Source: Eutypa lata (lineage: Eukaryota; Ascomycota; Sordariomycetes; Xylariales; Diatrypaceae). Taken from it: a stretch of 64,000 bases of DNA. The translations under genes were made by a program, and so were the position numbers. Location of the stretch: assembly GCA_022661535.1 (NCBI GenBank), contig JAKULF010000004.1, forward strand, positions 1,178,001 through 1,242,000, in the 5' to 3' direction. This document shows positions 11,004 through 21,347 of this stretch, piece after piece. Numbering within the stretch: position 1 is the first letter of the stretch; the number at the start of each line of letters is the position of its first letter. The notes below the pieces were generated by a model that had not been told where the DNA came from, did not search any database, and saw only the letters and a program-made list of their open reading frames with translations.

Positions 11004-12383
11004 ATGGATAGCGTACGCCCCTATCAGATTCATGTTCCAACATCTGAAGTTGAAGGACTCAATCAGAGATTGCTCAATTCAAGAATTCCAGAGCTGTTTG
11101 AGCAGAATTGGGAACGAGGTCCCCCAGCCGAGGACATCAAACGTATCTCCGAGTATTGGAGAGATCAATTCAGCTGGCGAGCCTTCGAAGACCGCCTGAA
11201 CCAACTGCCACAGTATGAGACGACCATTACTCTTAGTGGCTTCGAACCTTTCCAAGTCCACTTCATCCATCAGCGCAGTCAATCGCACGATGCAATTCCA
11301 CTATTGTTTATCCATGGTTGTGCGTATACCATCCAGTCTCTGCAACTAGAGATGACTGCTAATCTTATCTATATGCAGGGCCGGGTAGCTTCTACGAAGT
11401 ATCCCGGATACTGCCCATACTCGCAGAGAGCGAGAAGAACGGTGGCCCTGCTTTCCATGTTGTCGCGCCCTCATTGCCGAACTTCGGTTTCTCGAGCCGC
11501 ATAGACAGTCCTGGCTTCGGGCTGCGGCAATATGCTGAAACCTGCCACCAACTGATGCAGGTCCTCGGATACGAGCAATACGCTTCGCAGGGCGGAGACT
11601 GGGTAAGCTAGAACTGTGAGCTGTTGTGAAGAGGCCCTCAGTGAAGCTAAACATAACACAGGGAAGCTCAATTTCACTTTCCATCGGCGCCTTTCACCCT
11701 GAAGCACTGCGGGCAATCCATCTCACCTTGATCGCGGGGATGCCACCACCCCCGAGTTCTCCATTTGCATTTCTTCGTTTCCTCGCCACACATTTCCTGA
11801 ATCTCTATAGTACCAAGGAGAATGAGGGTCTACGGGCAGCAAATGATTATCAAGAACGAGGCAATGCCTATTTCCAAATTCAGAAGACGAGACCCAACAC
11901 CATCGGCGTGGCACTTGCAGACAGCCCAGTTGGCTTGCTGGCTTGGATCTATGACAAACTGGTCTCCTGGACAGACAACTATGCTTGGACGCCGCAAGAA
12001 GTCTGTGAGTGGGTGAGCTTGTATTGGTTCAGCCGCGCCGGGCCAGCGGCCAGCGTGGTCATTTACCATGAGGCCTCCAAGGGCGACTGGCAAGCCAGAG
12101 CAGGGCTTTCAGTGCCTGGCACGAAGATGGTAAGAATTTCCAATCCAAGCGTAACGATTCATAATAATAACTGCCTTCACAAAAGGGATTTTCTTACTTC
12201 CCGAAGGAGATCTTCAGTACTCCGCGCGCCTGGAACCGACGGCTCGGGGATGTTGTGTTTGAAAAAGAGCACGACAGTGGCGGCCATTTTGCGGCCTGGG
12301 AAAAGCCGGAACTCCTTGCCGGCGATCTCCGCGTCATGTTTGGGAAAGGAGGGGGCGCACGAGGCTCGGTAAAGTTGTCGTGA
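11004..12383 (+). CDS. Epoxide hydrolase, EHN-type alpha/beta hydrolase
   Basis: Four exons: 11004-11319, 11379-11602, 11662-12129 and 12186-12383, phases closing to 401 aa, the normal length. The start is the ATG at 11004 (MDSVRPYQIHVPTSEVEGL), which begins the EHN N-terminal domain; the longer frame from 10899 adds unrelated residues. Splicing rebuilds the oxyanion loop LLFIHGWPGSFYE across intron 1. The nucleophile is Asp179 in SQGGDWGS, and the catalytic His370 lies in HDSGGHFAAWEKPE, both intact. A lid domain lies between. The family opens epoxides to vicinal diols without cofactor. Beside a P450 that could make an epoxide, it is a candidate tailoring enzyme of the diterpene cluster, but such hydrolases also act in detoxification and are common outside clusters. 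Confidence 0.9.
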
Positions 12384-12933
12384 ATCGTCATTTCGCCATG
12401 TGGCAGTTGTCAGAAGTCACTGTCAGCCCGTGGGGACAGCGCTGCTACATCACTCCGCTTTCGGTTTGTACACGATTCAATTTCGTACCATTTAATTGAT
12501 TTGTTTTTTGCCAATTACAATCGCAATATCAAAGGCACCTAACGTGAACGTCCCTCATGACTATCTTCTATTAGAACAATGTTCCATAAGTTGAGTCTAT
12601 ACCAACCATTAAGCGATCTAGCATTCGAGAGGCTCAGCACCGGCCTCTCTACTGCCAAGATGACTCACTTGACATCCTCGCGTCCAATATCTGAAAGCTA
12701 TGTTTGCCTTGTTCCAACCCGACTACTGAGGGTGGGTGAATCCCAAGTCTACCCAACAAGTGTCTTCCAACCCCGCGTGAGCTGACCGCGGGAACGGCGT
12801 ACTGTTGTGGACAGTGTTGACGTATGGTCTGGTCCCCATACCTTCTCGTACCCTCGGAGCGCCCATAGATACATGTCCTCGGCCTCTTACAGCTTATCTT
12901 GGTTGGCCTAAAGGAGACCAGGTTGCGAATGGC
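12384..12933. other. Spacer between epoxide hydrolase and dynamin relic
   Basis: Contains the hydrolase 3' flank. An ATG-started frame of 68 codons (12579-12785) shows no family resemblance. Nothing else is recognised. Confidence 0.4.
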
Positions 12934-13434
12934 CTAAGCTAAGTCCTCGTCGCTATCTTGAATGGTAGCGAAAGACTGGATCGCGTGCGACAGAAGCTGT
13001 CTTTGAAGTAGCCAAAACCTATCGTCACCTGTGATGGAAACCGTGAACTCGGGAGAGCTCGGTACTGGCAAAAAGCCATCCGTGTACACGCCGTCAATGG
13101 CTGCTTTCAACAAACTTGAGAATCCTGCACTTGCCTTGAGCAGGTATCTTCGCTGCTCTGCAACGGTAATCCTCAACCTCCCTAACTTGGCTAACTTGTC
13201 GCCATATTACTTCATTCCGGCCTCGACATCCTGAAGGACATTAGGGAGTTGTATAAGGATCTGGTCCTGGAGGGCATTGCTTAAGTGCAACGGCAAAGCC
13301 GTCACCCCCAGTTGTGATGTCTGAAGAAAGGTCCATATTTCTCTCAAAATGAAGTCTTTTTCTATCTCATTGCATTCGGCGGTCGTTATATCGCGTTTGG
13401 CGCAGTTCCAATTACGCAATACATGCCATTTCAA
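12934..13434 (-). pseudogene. Relic of a dynamin-like GTPase (stalk-region fragment)
   Basis: Two minus-strand frames in order carry a dynamin-like sequence. The first (13434-13207) reads KWHVLRNWNCAKRDITTAE...SQLGVTALPLHLSNALQDQILIQLPNVLQDVEAG and stops. The second (13176-12934) continues with VAEQRRYLLKASAGFSSLLKAAIDGVYTD. This resembles the middle region of fungal dynamin/Mx-type GTPases, where a WHVLKNR-like stretch and a LxxxLxDQIxxQLPxxLxDVE stretch are conserved. There is no start ATG, no GTPase domain (P-loop) on either side, and a frame break between the halves. It is therefore a fragment, not a gene. The family assignment is from memory of the conserved stretch. Confidence 0.6.
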
Positions 13435-14350
13435 CTAGAAATGAACATCCTTATTGTACGAAAGATCCATATAAAACTGCACCCTGTTAAACCCTTTATT
13501 GAATATGTTCGGTTTAATAATAAAACCTAGTGTATAAAAACCTTAGGGGTTTAAAGCTCTGGCATATTAAGTAACTTTGTCAGCGGTTGGGATCATCGGA
13601 AGTATTAGAAAGGTACGTAGGTTATTTCAACCCCATTTTCGGAGCTGTGAAAACGTTGCTTCACTTTTAAGACGGTATCCGACGAACAACCACAAGACAG
13701 CCCATCAGGCAACACTCTGAAAGGCAAGTAGCGTTCAACTTGAAGCAATACGATTGGACCGGTTTGATGATCGTCGAAACTTTAACCAACCCTTGACAAA
13801 AGAATTGTTGGAGTTGGAGAAAGTTCTGGGCGCATATAATAGTAGTCATTTTCTGGAGAAACTATAGAAACGCTATTTTCGCCAACCCGTTAGTATTTCG
13901 GTACATGTAATACCTGTATAAGGACAAGATTTACTACCCAGTGGCTTAGCATCTTGTTTTAAAGGCTGTAGAACAGTCCTCCGCAAAATGTTACTGGCTA
14001 ATATAGTCTCTGGAGGAGTCGCGGCGCAAGATGTGTAAGCTGACTATATTACGGGCTGCACGGTATTTTTCACGGCTCCAGCATCACAACAACAGAATAC
14101 TCGTGCTGAACACCAAACCGCGGTGTCATCGAGTTGAACCTCAGCATCGAAGGAATATGTCTCGAAAGGATGATATTTTCGAAGATCCCAGGGCTGTGAA
14201 AAGATGGATTTACGTATAAAAGGGGGTTTGGATCCTCTGTTATCGAGTCCAAGATGTCTACCATCATCATCAATGGCCCCCAGACAATTCAGCTATACGA
14301 ATAAAAAAGCCTTCTACAATACTTTACCACCAAGAACTCAACTCGACATC
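13435..14350. other. Spacer, promoter of the small secreted protein at its right end
   Basis: No gene seen from 13435 to about 14100. The right end should hold the promoter of the secreted peptide gene, including a TATA box at 14215. Confidence 0.45.
14215..14221 (+). promoter_or_regulatory. TATA box of the small secreted protein gene
   Basis: TATAAAA followed by a G-run, 130 bp upstream of the ATG at 14351. The position suits a short 5' UTR of a strongly induced fungal gene. Confidence 0.55.
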
Positions 14351-14748
14351 ATGCAATTCACTCTGTCCTCCGTTCTCGCAATCCTCGCGGTGTCCACCGT
14401 CACGGCCATGCCAGCCGACAGCTCTGAGGCCAACGCACCTCTTGCAAAGCGAGACTGGACTGGCGTAAGTACATGCTGTACCAATGGAAAGATTTGAGCG
14501 GGATATACAGCTAATCCCGTCGTATTACATAGTCGTGCCAGGGCGGGTGCTGCCAATCTGGGTCGGGAGTCATCCCCCCTATTTGCGCTACCTGCACTCA
14601 AGGAAGCGTAAGTGTCTCTTCTGAGCTTTCCAATTTGTGGCTTCGGGTATGGCTGACCCGTCTATTATTATTACAGTGCAGTATCCAGGGCGCATTGTGT
14701 GGCGCTTCCGGCGATGGAGATGTTGTTTGCCAGGGTGGCTCGGGGTAG
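14351..14748 (+). CDS. Small secreted cysteine-rich protein with Kex2-type processing site
   Basis: Three exons, 14351-14464, 14533-14607 and 14677-14748. Both introns (68 and 69 nt) are GT-AG in phase 0, and the product is 86 aa. Residues 1-19 (MQFTLSSVLAILAVSTVTA) form a clear signal peptide. A pro-segment ends in LAKR (33-34), a Kex2-type site. The mature part of about 52 residues has eight cysteines (40, 44, 45, 56, 59, 64, 71, 81), that is C-x3-CC-x10-C-x2-C-x4-C-x6-C-x9-C, and is rich in Gly, Ser and Gln. All cysteines lie in exons 2 and 3, while the secretory leader is exon 1. It is likely exported and disulfide-bonded. Candidates are an effector-like or antimicrobial peptide; I recognise no named family. 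The even cysteine number and clean splicing argue that it is real. Confidence 0.8.
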
Positions 14749-16728
14749 GTGGCAGGCGGTAGTCGGGGACACTGTGGGATAGTCCCTCTTCACAGGGGAG
14801 TGTTTCTTTTACAGAGATGCTGTAGCTAGCTATTCACTCGTTTTGAGCAAGGTGTTGTTAGTGTTACGAACCATGTCCGTAACTATTACAATAAAAGCCT
14901 TCGATTGCTTCCATAAATTGTACCTTGATAATCACGCCCGTTTTATATACAAATATGCAAATACGGTAGTCATCATATATGACTTGGTGGACTTAAACCC
15001 TGCACGTGGAAGTAATAACTAACGTATTATAATCCTTACCCCTTATCCCATGTTGCTTTTTCGACCTAACGTATTATATGTATTAGGCAGAAGTATAGAT
15101 TCGGTTCTTCAAGTGATAGCTTATGTCTTCCGTACGAACCAGTTTCTATCATTGATACCATAGAAAACCTTCCGAAGAGTCAGGGATACCGAGAGGAATG
15201 TGTGTTGCTTTGTCGTTCAGCATAAATTTGCCGTTTAGTAGATCTGGCGTTGTAAAGGACGATATATCGTGTCAGAAGACTCGATTTCATTGACAATTTG
15301 TTGTGATATAAAAACAGCTCTGTGTTTAGCGTATAGATGACATGAATACGTCTCCAGGACTTCTGATAAGTGCTCCACTTACTCGCAGGTCCTATGCTGC
15401 TAATGATATTTACTATTTACTTGACATTTCCGAATGCGACATGTAGGCTGCCTATCAGGCTGTCGGAGCCTTGACTCAGCTTAAGCTTTCTACGCTGAAT
15501 GAACGTTGTGATTTGTCCTAAATAGAATCCTTCAATGCGTGGGTAAGCATACGTGCCCGAACAAGCAGCCCGATTCAAGCTGACATCTGCAAGGTCCGAC
15601 CCCATAGTACCAATCATGACCTCTTGTTGCACTATGACGTCGTTAAAATTCAATATATTTTACGTTTCGATAACTTCATTTGTCGATCGATTGTCATGAT
15701 GTATCAGAAAAGCACACACCATTAGCGAACTTCCCCCAGGGCACCGAGGTGCGTCCCCTTCCTCGTTATTAATCACAGGCGTCGGCTTGTTATTAATCAT
15801 ACAGCTATGCAGCCGTCTTGTTATCCCCACTCCGGTAGGCCGGCGAGCCGCAATTGGCTATCATCGGTCTTCAATGCCGGTGGTATGACGATCCCCGGAG
15901 ATATCTTTACCCTGCGTGACCCCACCACCGGGTCCGCTAATGATAAGAGCAACTCGCATTCAAATAGCGAACATGGAATCGGTGCGGAACTATCCGGGTC
16001 AGTTGGCTCCGTCCATGTCAATCTGTGCCTCTCACTGCCTTGAAGCTAAACACTATATGTGTCGTTAGGTCATTCACTAGGTAATCCTACTAAGTTCATC
16101 TACAGCAAATGATTTTCAGTATAGCTTCACTGTCTAAATAGTTATCATACCCGGTGCAAACATACTGGTGATGGATATTCGCCGTGCCTATTTGATCGGC
16201 CTGCGTATGGCTAAAGGTTTATCGTATTTTATGGGAGAGATATTCACTGATTTATGTGATGTAGCTTAAGTCCGAACGGATGGTGCCGCAATGTAATGCC
16301 AGTGATCCAATGCTTTGCATAAACTACCTTGGGCGTGTCCATTATTCGATGATCTGTAAGCTCCGGTCAATGTCGAGAAAACAATATCCCGTTGAACCCC
16401 TATTATTAATTGGCATTGGGCCATGGTTATGTCACTCCGCTCGCCCGTTACGAATCAAAATCTACACACAGGTCCGTCTTTCAGATAGCGATCATACATA
16501 GATGTGATTATAAATAGTCCCACGGACTTCCGTTGTGATGATGATTATTCCATCCAAATGACAAGCAAATCAAGCAACTCGGTTAGCCTCACATTTGACA
16601 TTCACAGCATCATCACTTGACTAGCGGCTAAAGCTTACGAATTGTGTTCCAGCTTCATTTTGTAATTAACTACGATCATACTATATCAAGCCAAGCCAAG
16701 CCTCATATAGCTACGGTATTCAGAAATA
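14749..16728. other. 2 kb spacer without a recognised gene
   Basis: AT-rich, with only short frames (for example 15417-15653 and 15807-16043) that show no family features. No repeat or transposon ends recognised. Confidence 0.45.
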
Positions 16729-17969
16729 ATGTCCTCCACGATGAGAGCCGTTGGCATTTCCAGCTACGGGCCTATCGAAAACCTCGAATCTCGGGAGATT
16801 CCGAAGCCTTCCAAGCCTATCGGCCGTCAGATGCTTGTTCAAGTTAAGGGTATCTCCGTAAGTCGCACTGGAACTCCTTAGTCTCCTACATACCAAATAT
16901 TATAAGTAATAACTATGCGGGCCTATTGGATTTACAGTGTCTAACTATAGGAACATATATGTAACAACCATGGCTGACTTACATTATGAAGGTGAACCCA
17001 ATAGACCTGAAGGTCCGAAATGGCACGTACGATGACGCACCAGATTACTACGAGCAAGTCAAAAACCTCATGGAATCACCGCCCAGCTTCCACGTCATCG
17101 GCTACGACGGCGCAGGTATCGTTCTCGACGTAGGAGACGAGGTGCGGCACTTCAAGCCCGGTGACGAGATCTACTACCTCGCCTCGCCCGTCCTGCAAGG
17201 CGCCTACTCCGAGGAGCAGATCGTAGACGAGCGCCACGCAGGCCACAAGCCGACCTCTCTGGACTTCGTCGAGGCGGCCGCGATGCCATTGACATACGGC
17301 ACGGCGCACGAAGCACTCATCGATAGACTCGAGATCAAGAAGGGCGAGCGCGCCGCGATCCTAATCGTCAATGGTGGCGGTGGGATGGGATCGATCGCGT
17401 CGCAGATCGCGCGGCATTACCTAGAGCTGCCCGTCGTCATCACGACGGCGTCACGGCCTGAGACCACCGAGTTTTCGCGGCGCATGGGCGCTACGCATGT
17501 CGTCGACCACCGGCGCGGAGACCTCGTGGGCCAGATCCGCGCCCTGGCTGAGGACATGCCGCCTGATGTGCCCCTCAAGTACGCGTTCATCACGGGCCGC
17601 ACCGAGCAATACATCATGCCCATCGGCGAGGTCCTCGCTCCCTTTGGTAAGGTTTGTAGCATAGTGCAGGCAAAGTTCGATCTGTATGGAACCCAGTTCA
17701 TGAGCAAATCGATCGCCTTCATATGGTGCTGGCTCGGCACGGGACCGTACCATCGGTATGAGAACGACAAGCAGGAGAAGCACCACGAGTGGTATGAGGA
17801 GCTGCGCGGGCTCGTTGACCAGGGTGTCATCAAGTGCCATCTGACGCAGAGGCTTAGGCTCACGGCCGAGGGCATCAGGGAGGCCCATCGCCGCCTAGAG
17901 GCTGGGAAGGCGGTTGGCAAGATTGCGTTGGGGGTGGATGAGCCTGGGGAAGGGAAGGCGTTCTCTTGA
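16729..17969 (+). CDS. Zinc-type alcohol dehydrogenase / quinone oxidoreductase family (MDR) protein
   Basis: Two exons, 16729-16857 and 16992-17969, with a 134-nt intron in phase 0; 368 aa. The start MSSTMRAVGISSYGPIENL is typical, and the intron falls just before VNPIDLK, giving VKGISVNPIDLK, the conserved N-terminal segment. Further marks are HVIGYDGAGIVLDVG...FKPGDEIYYL, EAAAMPLTYGTAHEAL and the NAD(P)-binding loop VNGGGGMGSIASQIAR. It lacks the catalytic-zinc cysteine/histidine pattern, so it is probably a zinc-independent NADPH-dependent oxidoreductase of the quinone-oxidoreductase (ZTA1-like) branch. The second exon is clearly richer in G+C than its flanks. The substrate is unknown; linkage to the diterpene cluster is possible but unsupported. 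Confidence 0.88.
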
Positions 17970-19944
17970 GGGGGTTAGTAACAGACCCTAGAGGAGGCTT
18001 ATGTTGTTTTCGAGTACTTATTCCTTTTGTTTTGCTAGTATAAGGTACCTAGGAAGTTATTTCTTCGATTTGAATGTCTGCATAGGGAGATTAAGACCAG
18101 TATTATCTGCCATACATACGTATCCCTGCAACGGCGAGGCGTACTACATACCTGTAGGAAAACTCAAACCCATCGCATTATAAAACACGGGTTGTTGGAT
18201 CTCAGCAACACATACTGTTTGTCGGCATAGCTAGGAGAGCTTCAGTCACACTATCGGGTCTACTCTGAGACTCGGGGACTGTAAAGTTAAGAGGGCGGAG
18301 TTTAGGTCTAGTGGTAGAAATGCGAGCTTGAAATAGTATTGAGAGGAAAATGTCCAAGGCCATAGACTTAAAATACTCAAAGGGCGTGTTAAAGAGAAAA
18401 AAATGGCGTGTATAAAATGAAATATAAGTTTCCGTGGTCTCTTCAAATCCCAACGACGCTGTCAAGTCCATGCGAGATGCTTGAACACTGCTTAGGTCTG
18501 AAACATAGACGAAGAAAGCTGATAATCTACTCCGAATTATTATTATTCCTCTTTCAAGTCTCATAGTACCGCACTCGGCAGTATAATGAAAAGCCTTGCC
18601 GTGAAGGTATTAATTATTAAAACCTTCGATGTGGTCCGGGCCACCCTTGTATGGTTCGTGATACCCTTACATCCAGGTTCGTCGGGATTGCCGCCTACCT
18701 GGTAGGCGTAGTACGGATTTCCCGACGGTGTTTAACTTAAGTATTACGGAAGTGCCTTATGTACGTACTGGCTCATTATCTACCCGATACCATTTCTCGA
18801 TTCAGTGACATGGAGTTGTCATTACCCCCTTAGGGATGTCCTTGTTGTACGTAAGTGTCTTGGTGACGGATTATTCTCGTTCTTACGTAAGGACCTAAAG
18901 AGGAGTTTATTACTTTAATCTTCCACAGCGAAGAAAATCCAAGGTAGACGTCCTAAAGCAAAAGTAGCCCAATATAATTTATACATAGCCAACTACATAT
19001 GTAGCTATTCGATAGTTACTCTATAGTTGAATAGTTTACATCGAGCACTATCAGTATGCATTTATCGGAGCCAAACGACCCCGCGTTCCACAACCCCAGA
19101 TTTGGAGACGATAGTGTCGTTACCTAAGTATGGCTTCCCCTTCCCCTCAACCCCTCATTCAGTTATTACAATTGGGAAATGAGCATGTGTAACGTAGGTA
19201 TGAAAGCTGATGACGACTGTCTAGATGCGTAATAATTACATAGGCAAGTATATAAGCTCGAAGACGAACTATCTCTCTCGGCGTATCCGCTAAGGTCACA
19301 CAAGCAAGGTGAGGAGTAGGCCATGCGCCCAGACGCCTCGGAAGTCCGAGACCAACTCGCTCACACGTTCATCGGCACTATTTCTCCCTTTCCCAGGCTC
19401 AATCTTCACCCGGTCGAGCCGATGTTTCTTAACACCTACTTACCCGTCTGTGTACGAGCTAATAAGTGGCCCAGTAAGTAGAGGGAAGATCGGTTTGTTT
19501 CTCCTCCTCCTCCACCCACAACTGCCGGGTGGGTTGGAGAAAGAGACTGGTGATGATCGGGATGACTGAGAATTACATAAGGTCCCATTGGTCAGACAAT
19601 GCGTGTTTCCGTCGTTCGTTTCACAGCTCTTATATACTGTTGCTTTCTTCTCTTTCTGAAGCTTCCTTTCTAGTTAATTTTAGTAATATATAAATTTCAG
19701 TATCTACTTACATATTTACCTACATATTTAACTCTTATATTATTCTCTATAACCAAATCTTCACTACCACCCTGCAACACCACCACCACCACCATCCGTC
19801 ACCCACATACACACACAAACACGAACACCGTCTACGTAGAAACCACTTCGCGCACACACACATCTCCACCCCGGTGACCGAAGCGATAGACAGATAAACA
19901 GACAGATATACAGACAGGTATACAGATAAACAGAAAGGCAGACA
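17970..19944. other. Spacer with AGAC/AGAT-rich leader before the dioxygenase
   Basis: No gene recognised. The last 200 bases turn CA-rich and then, from 19884 to 19943, become an imperfect AGACAGATA tetranucleotide tract ending directly at the dioxygenase ATG. It is probably promoter and 5' UTR. Confidence 0.45.
19884..19943. repeat. Imperfect CAGA/TAGA tetranucleotide tract in the 5' UTR
   Basis: About 60 bp of degenerate cagaca/cagata units abutting the start codon at 19945. Simple-sequence tract, T-poor, probably transcribed. Confidence 0.6.
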
Positions 19945-21347
19945 ATGGCACACCCAAGCGCAGAAGCACTAGCAAAAGTGCCGCCCCTCCTCAACCTAAC
20001 TATCGACAACATCACGCCCAACGCAAACCGAATCAACTCGCAATGCGAGGACCCGCGGCTCCGGTACCTGATGGAGCGGCTGGTGACGCACCTGCACGAC
20101 TTCGCGCGCGAGACGCGCCTCAGCACCGACGAGTGGATGACGGCGCTGAACTTTCTGGTCGGGTGCGGGCAGATCAGCACCGACGTGCGTCATGTAAGTT
20201 TGTATCTTATACTTTTTATTTTTATTTTTACTTTTTCTTCTCCGTGCATTGTGCGTCTCTATCTATATAGATAGTAGTATATGCATCATGGAAGGGGGGG
20301 GGTGGGCGGATGGGTACCTCTCAAAAACCCCTGAACCCTTAGCCCCTTAATTCAAATGCAATATTCCTTTACTTACCACACCTCATGTTCCGCCCAAAAA
20401 AACAGGAATTCATCCTCCTCTCCGACATCCTAGGACTCTCCCTCCTAGTGGACAGCATAAACCACCCGAAGCCGCCGTCCTCGACCGAAGGGTCGGTCCT
20501 GGGGCCGTTCCACACGCACGACGCGCCGACGCTGGAGCTGGGGTCCAACATGTCGGGCGACGAGGCGGGCGAGCCCCTGCTCTGCGTCTGCACGGTGCGG
20601 GACACGCGCGGGAACCCGGTCGCGGGCGTCAAGGTCGACATCTGGGAGACGGACAGCAGCGGCCACTACGACGTGCAGCACGCGGACCGGGGGGCGCCCA
20701 GCGAGCGGTGCGTCATGGTCTCCGACGCCGACGGCCGGTTCTGGTTCCGCGGCATACGCCCCGTCAGCTACCCGATCCCGCACGACGGCCCCGTCGGCAA
20801 GCTGCTGGAGCGCCTGGGGAGGCATTGCTGGAGGCCCGCGCATCTGCATTTCATGTTCGCGAAGGAGGGGTGGGATCACTTGATTACGTATGTTTCTCTT
20901 GTCGCCCATTGTCTGTTCTAATGATTTTTTCGAAATTCGACTTGCCACTCCCCTCCCCCTCTTTTTCCTATTCCCCTGGGAACGATGAGGGCGGTGGGAA
21001 AGGGGGGCCAGAAACAGAACAATGGATAAAAACAAACAAACAAACGCTTACATCTTCCAAAAACACACAGAGCCCTCTACATGCGCAACGACCGCTACGA
21101 GACCACAGACGCCGTATTCGGCGTCAAAGCGAGCCTAATCGTAGATCTGGATCGCGTAGACGCAGCCACGGCGAAGGAGTACGGAGACCCGCAGCTCGAG
21201 GGCGCTTGGCTGTTGCGCCACGAATTCATACTCGTCAGCGAGGAGGACACGGCCGCGCTACGGGACCACAATGCCGTCGAGGCGCTGGCGAAACTCGGTT
21301 TGAGGATGAGGCTGGTGGATCATTTGCCGGTTCCTGAGTTGGATTGA
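19945..21347 (+). CDS. Intradiol ring-cleavage dioxygenase (hydroxyquinol / catechol 1,2-dioxygenase type)
   Basis: Three exons: 19945-20193, 20406-20887 and 21071-21347, with GT-AG introns of 212 and 183 nt; 335 aa. The N-terminal helical linker domain (NRINSQCEDPRLRYLMERLVTHLHDF) precedes the catalytic beta-sandwich. The Fe(III) ligands are visible: Tyr171 in SSGHYDV, Tyr205 in VSYPIPHDGP, and His229 and His231 in RPAHLHF. VLGPFHTHDAP and TVRDTRGNPVAGVKVDIWETD are typical of the family. It cleaves catechol or benzenetriol rings between the hydroxyls, giving muconate or maleylacetate for the beta-ketoadipate route. No partner reductase or transporter is adjacent. The preference for hydroxyquinol over catechol is a guess from overall likeness. 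Coding exons are much richer in G+C than their introns. Confidence 0.92.

Noticed and set aside
12579..12785. 68-codon frame after the epoxide hydrolase
   Set aside because: No recognisable domain; lies in the hydrolase 3' flank.
1639..18000. Idea that the whole 1-18 kb region is one biosynthetic cluster including the secreted peptide and MDR enzyme
   Set aside because: The dynamin relic and 1-2 kb spacers separate these from the cyclase/P450 core, and nothing in the sequence ties them to it.
18202..18564. 120-codon minus-strand frame with an ATG
   Set aside because: Looks protein-like in places but no family, start context or neighbouring exon supports it; left out as unsupported.
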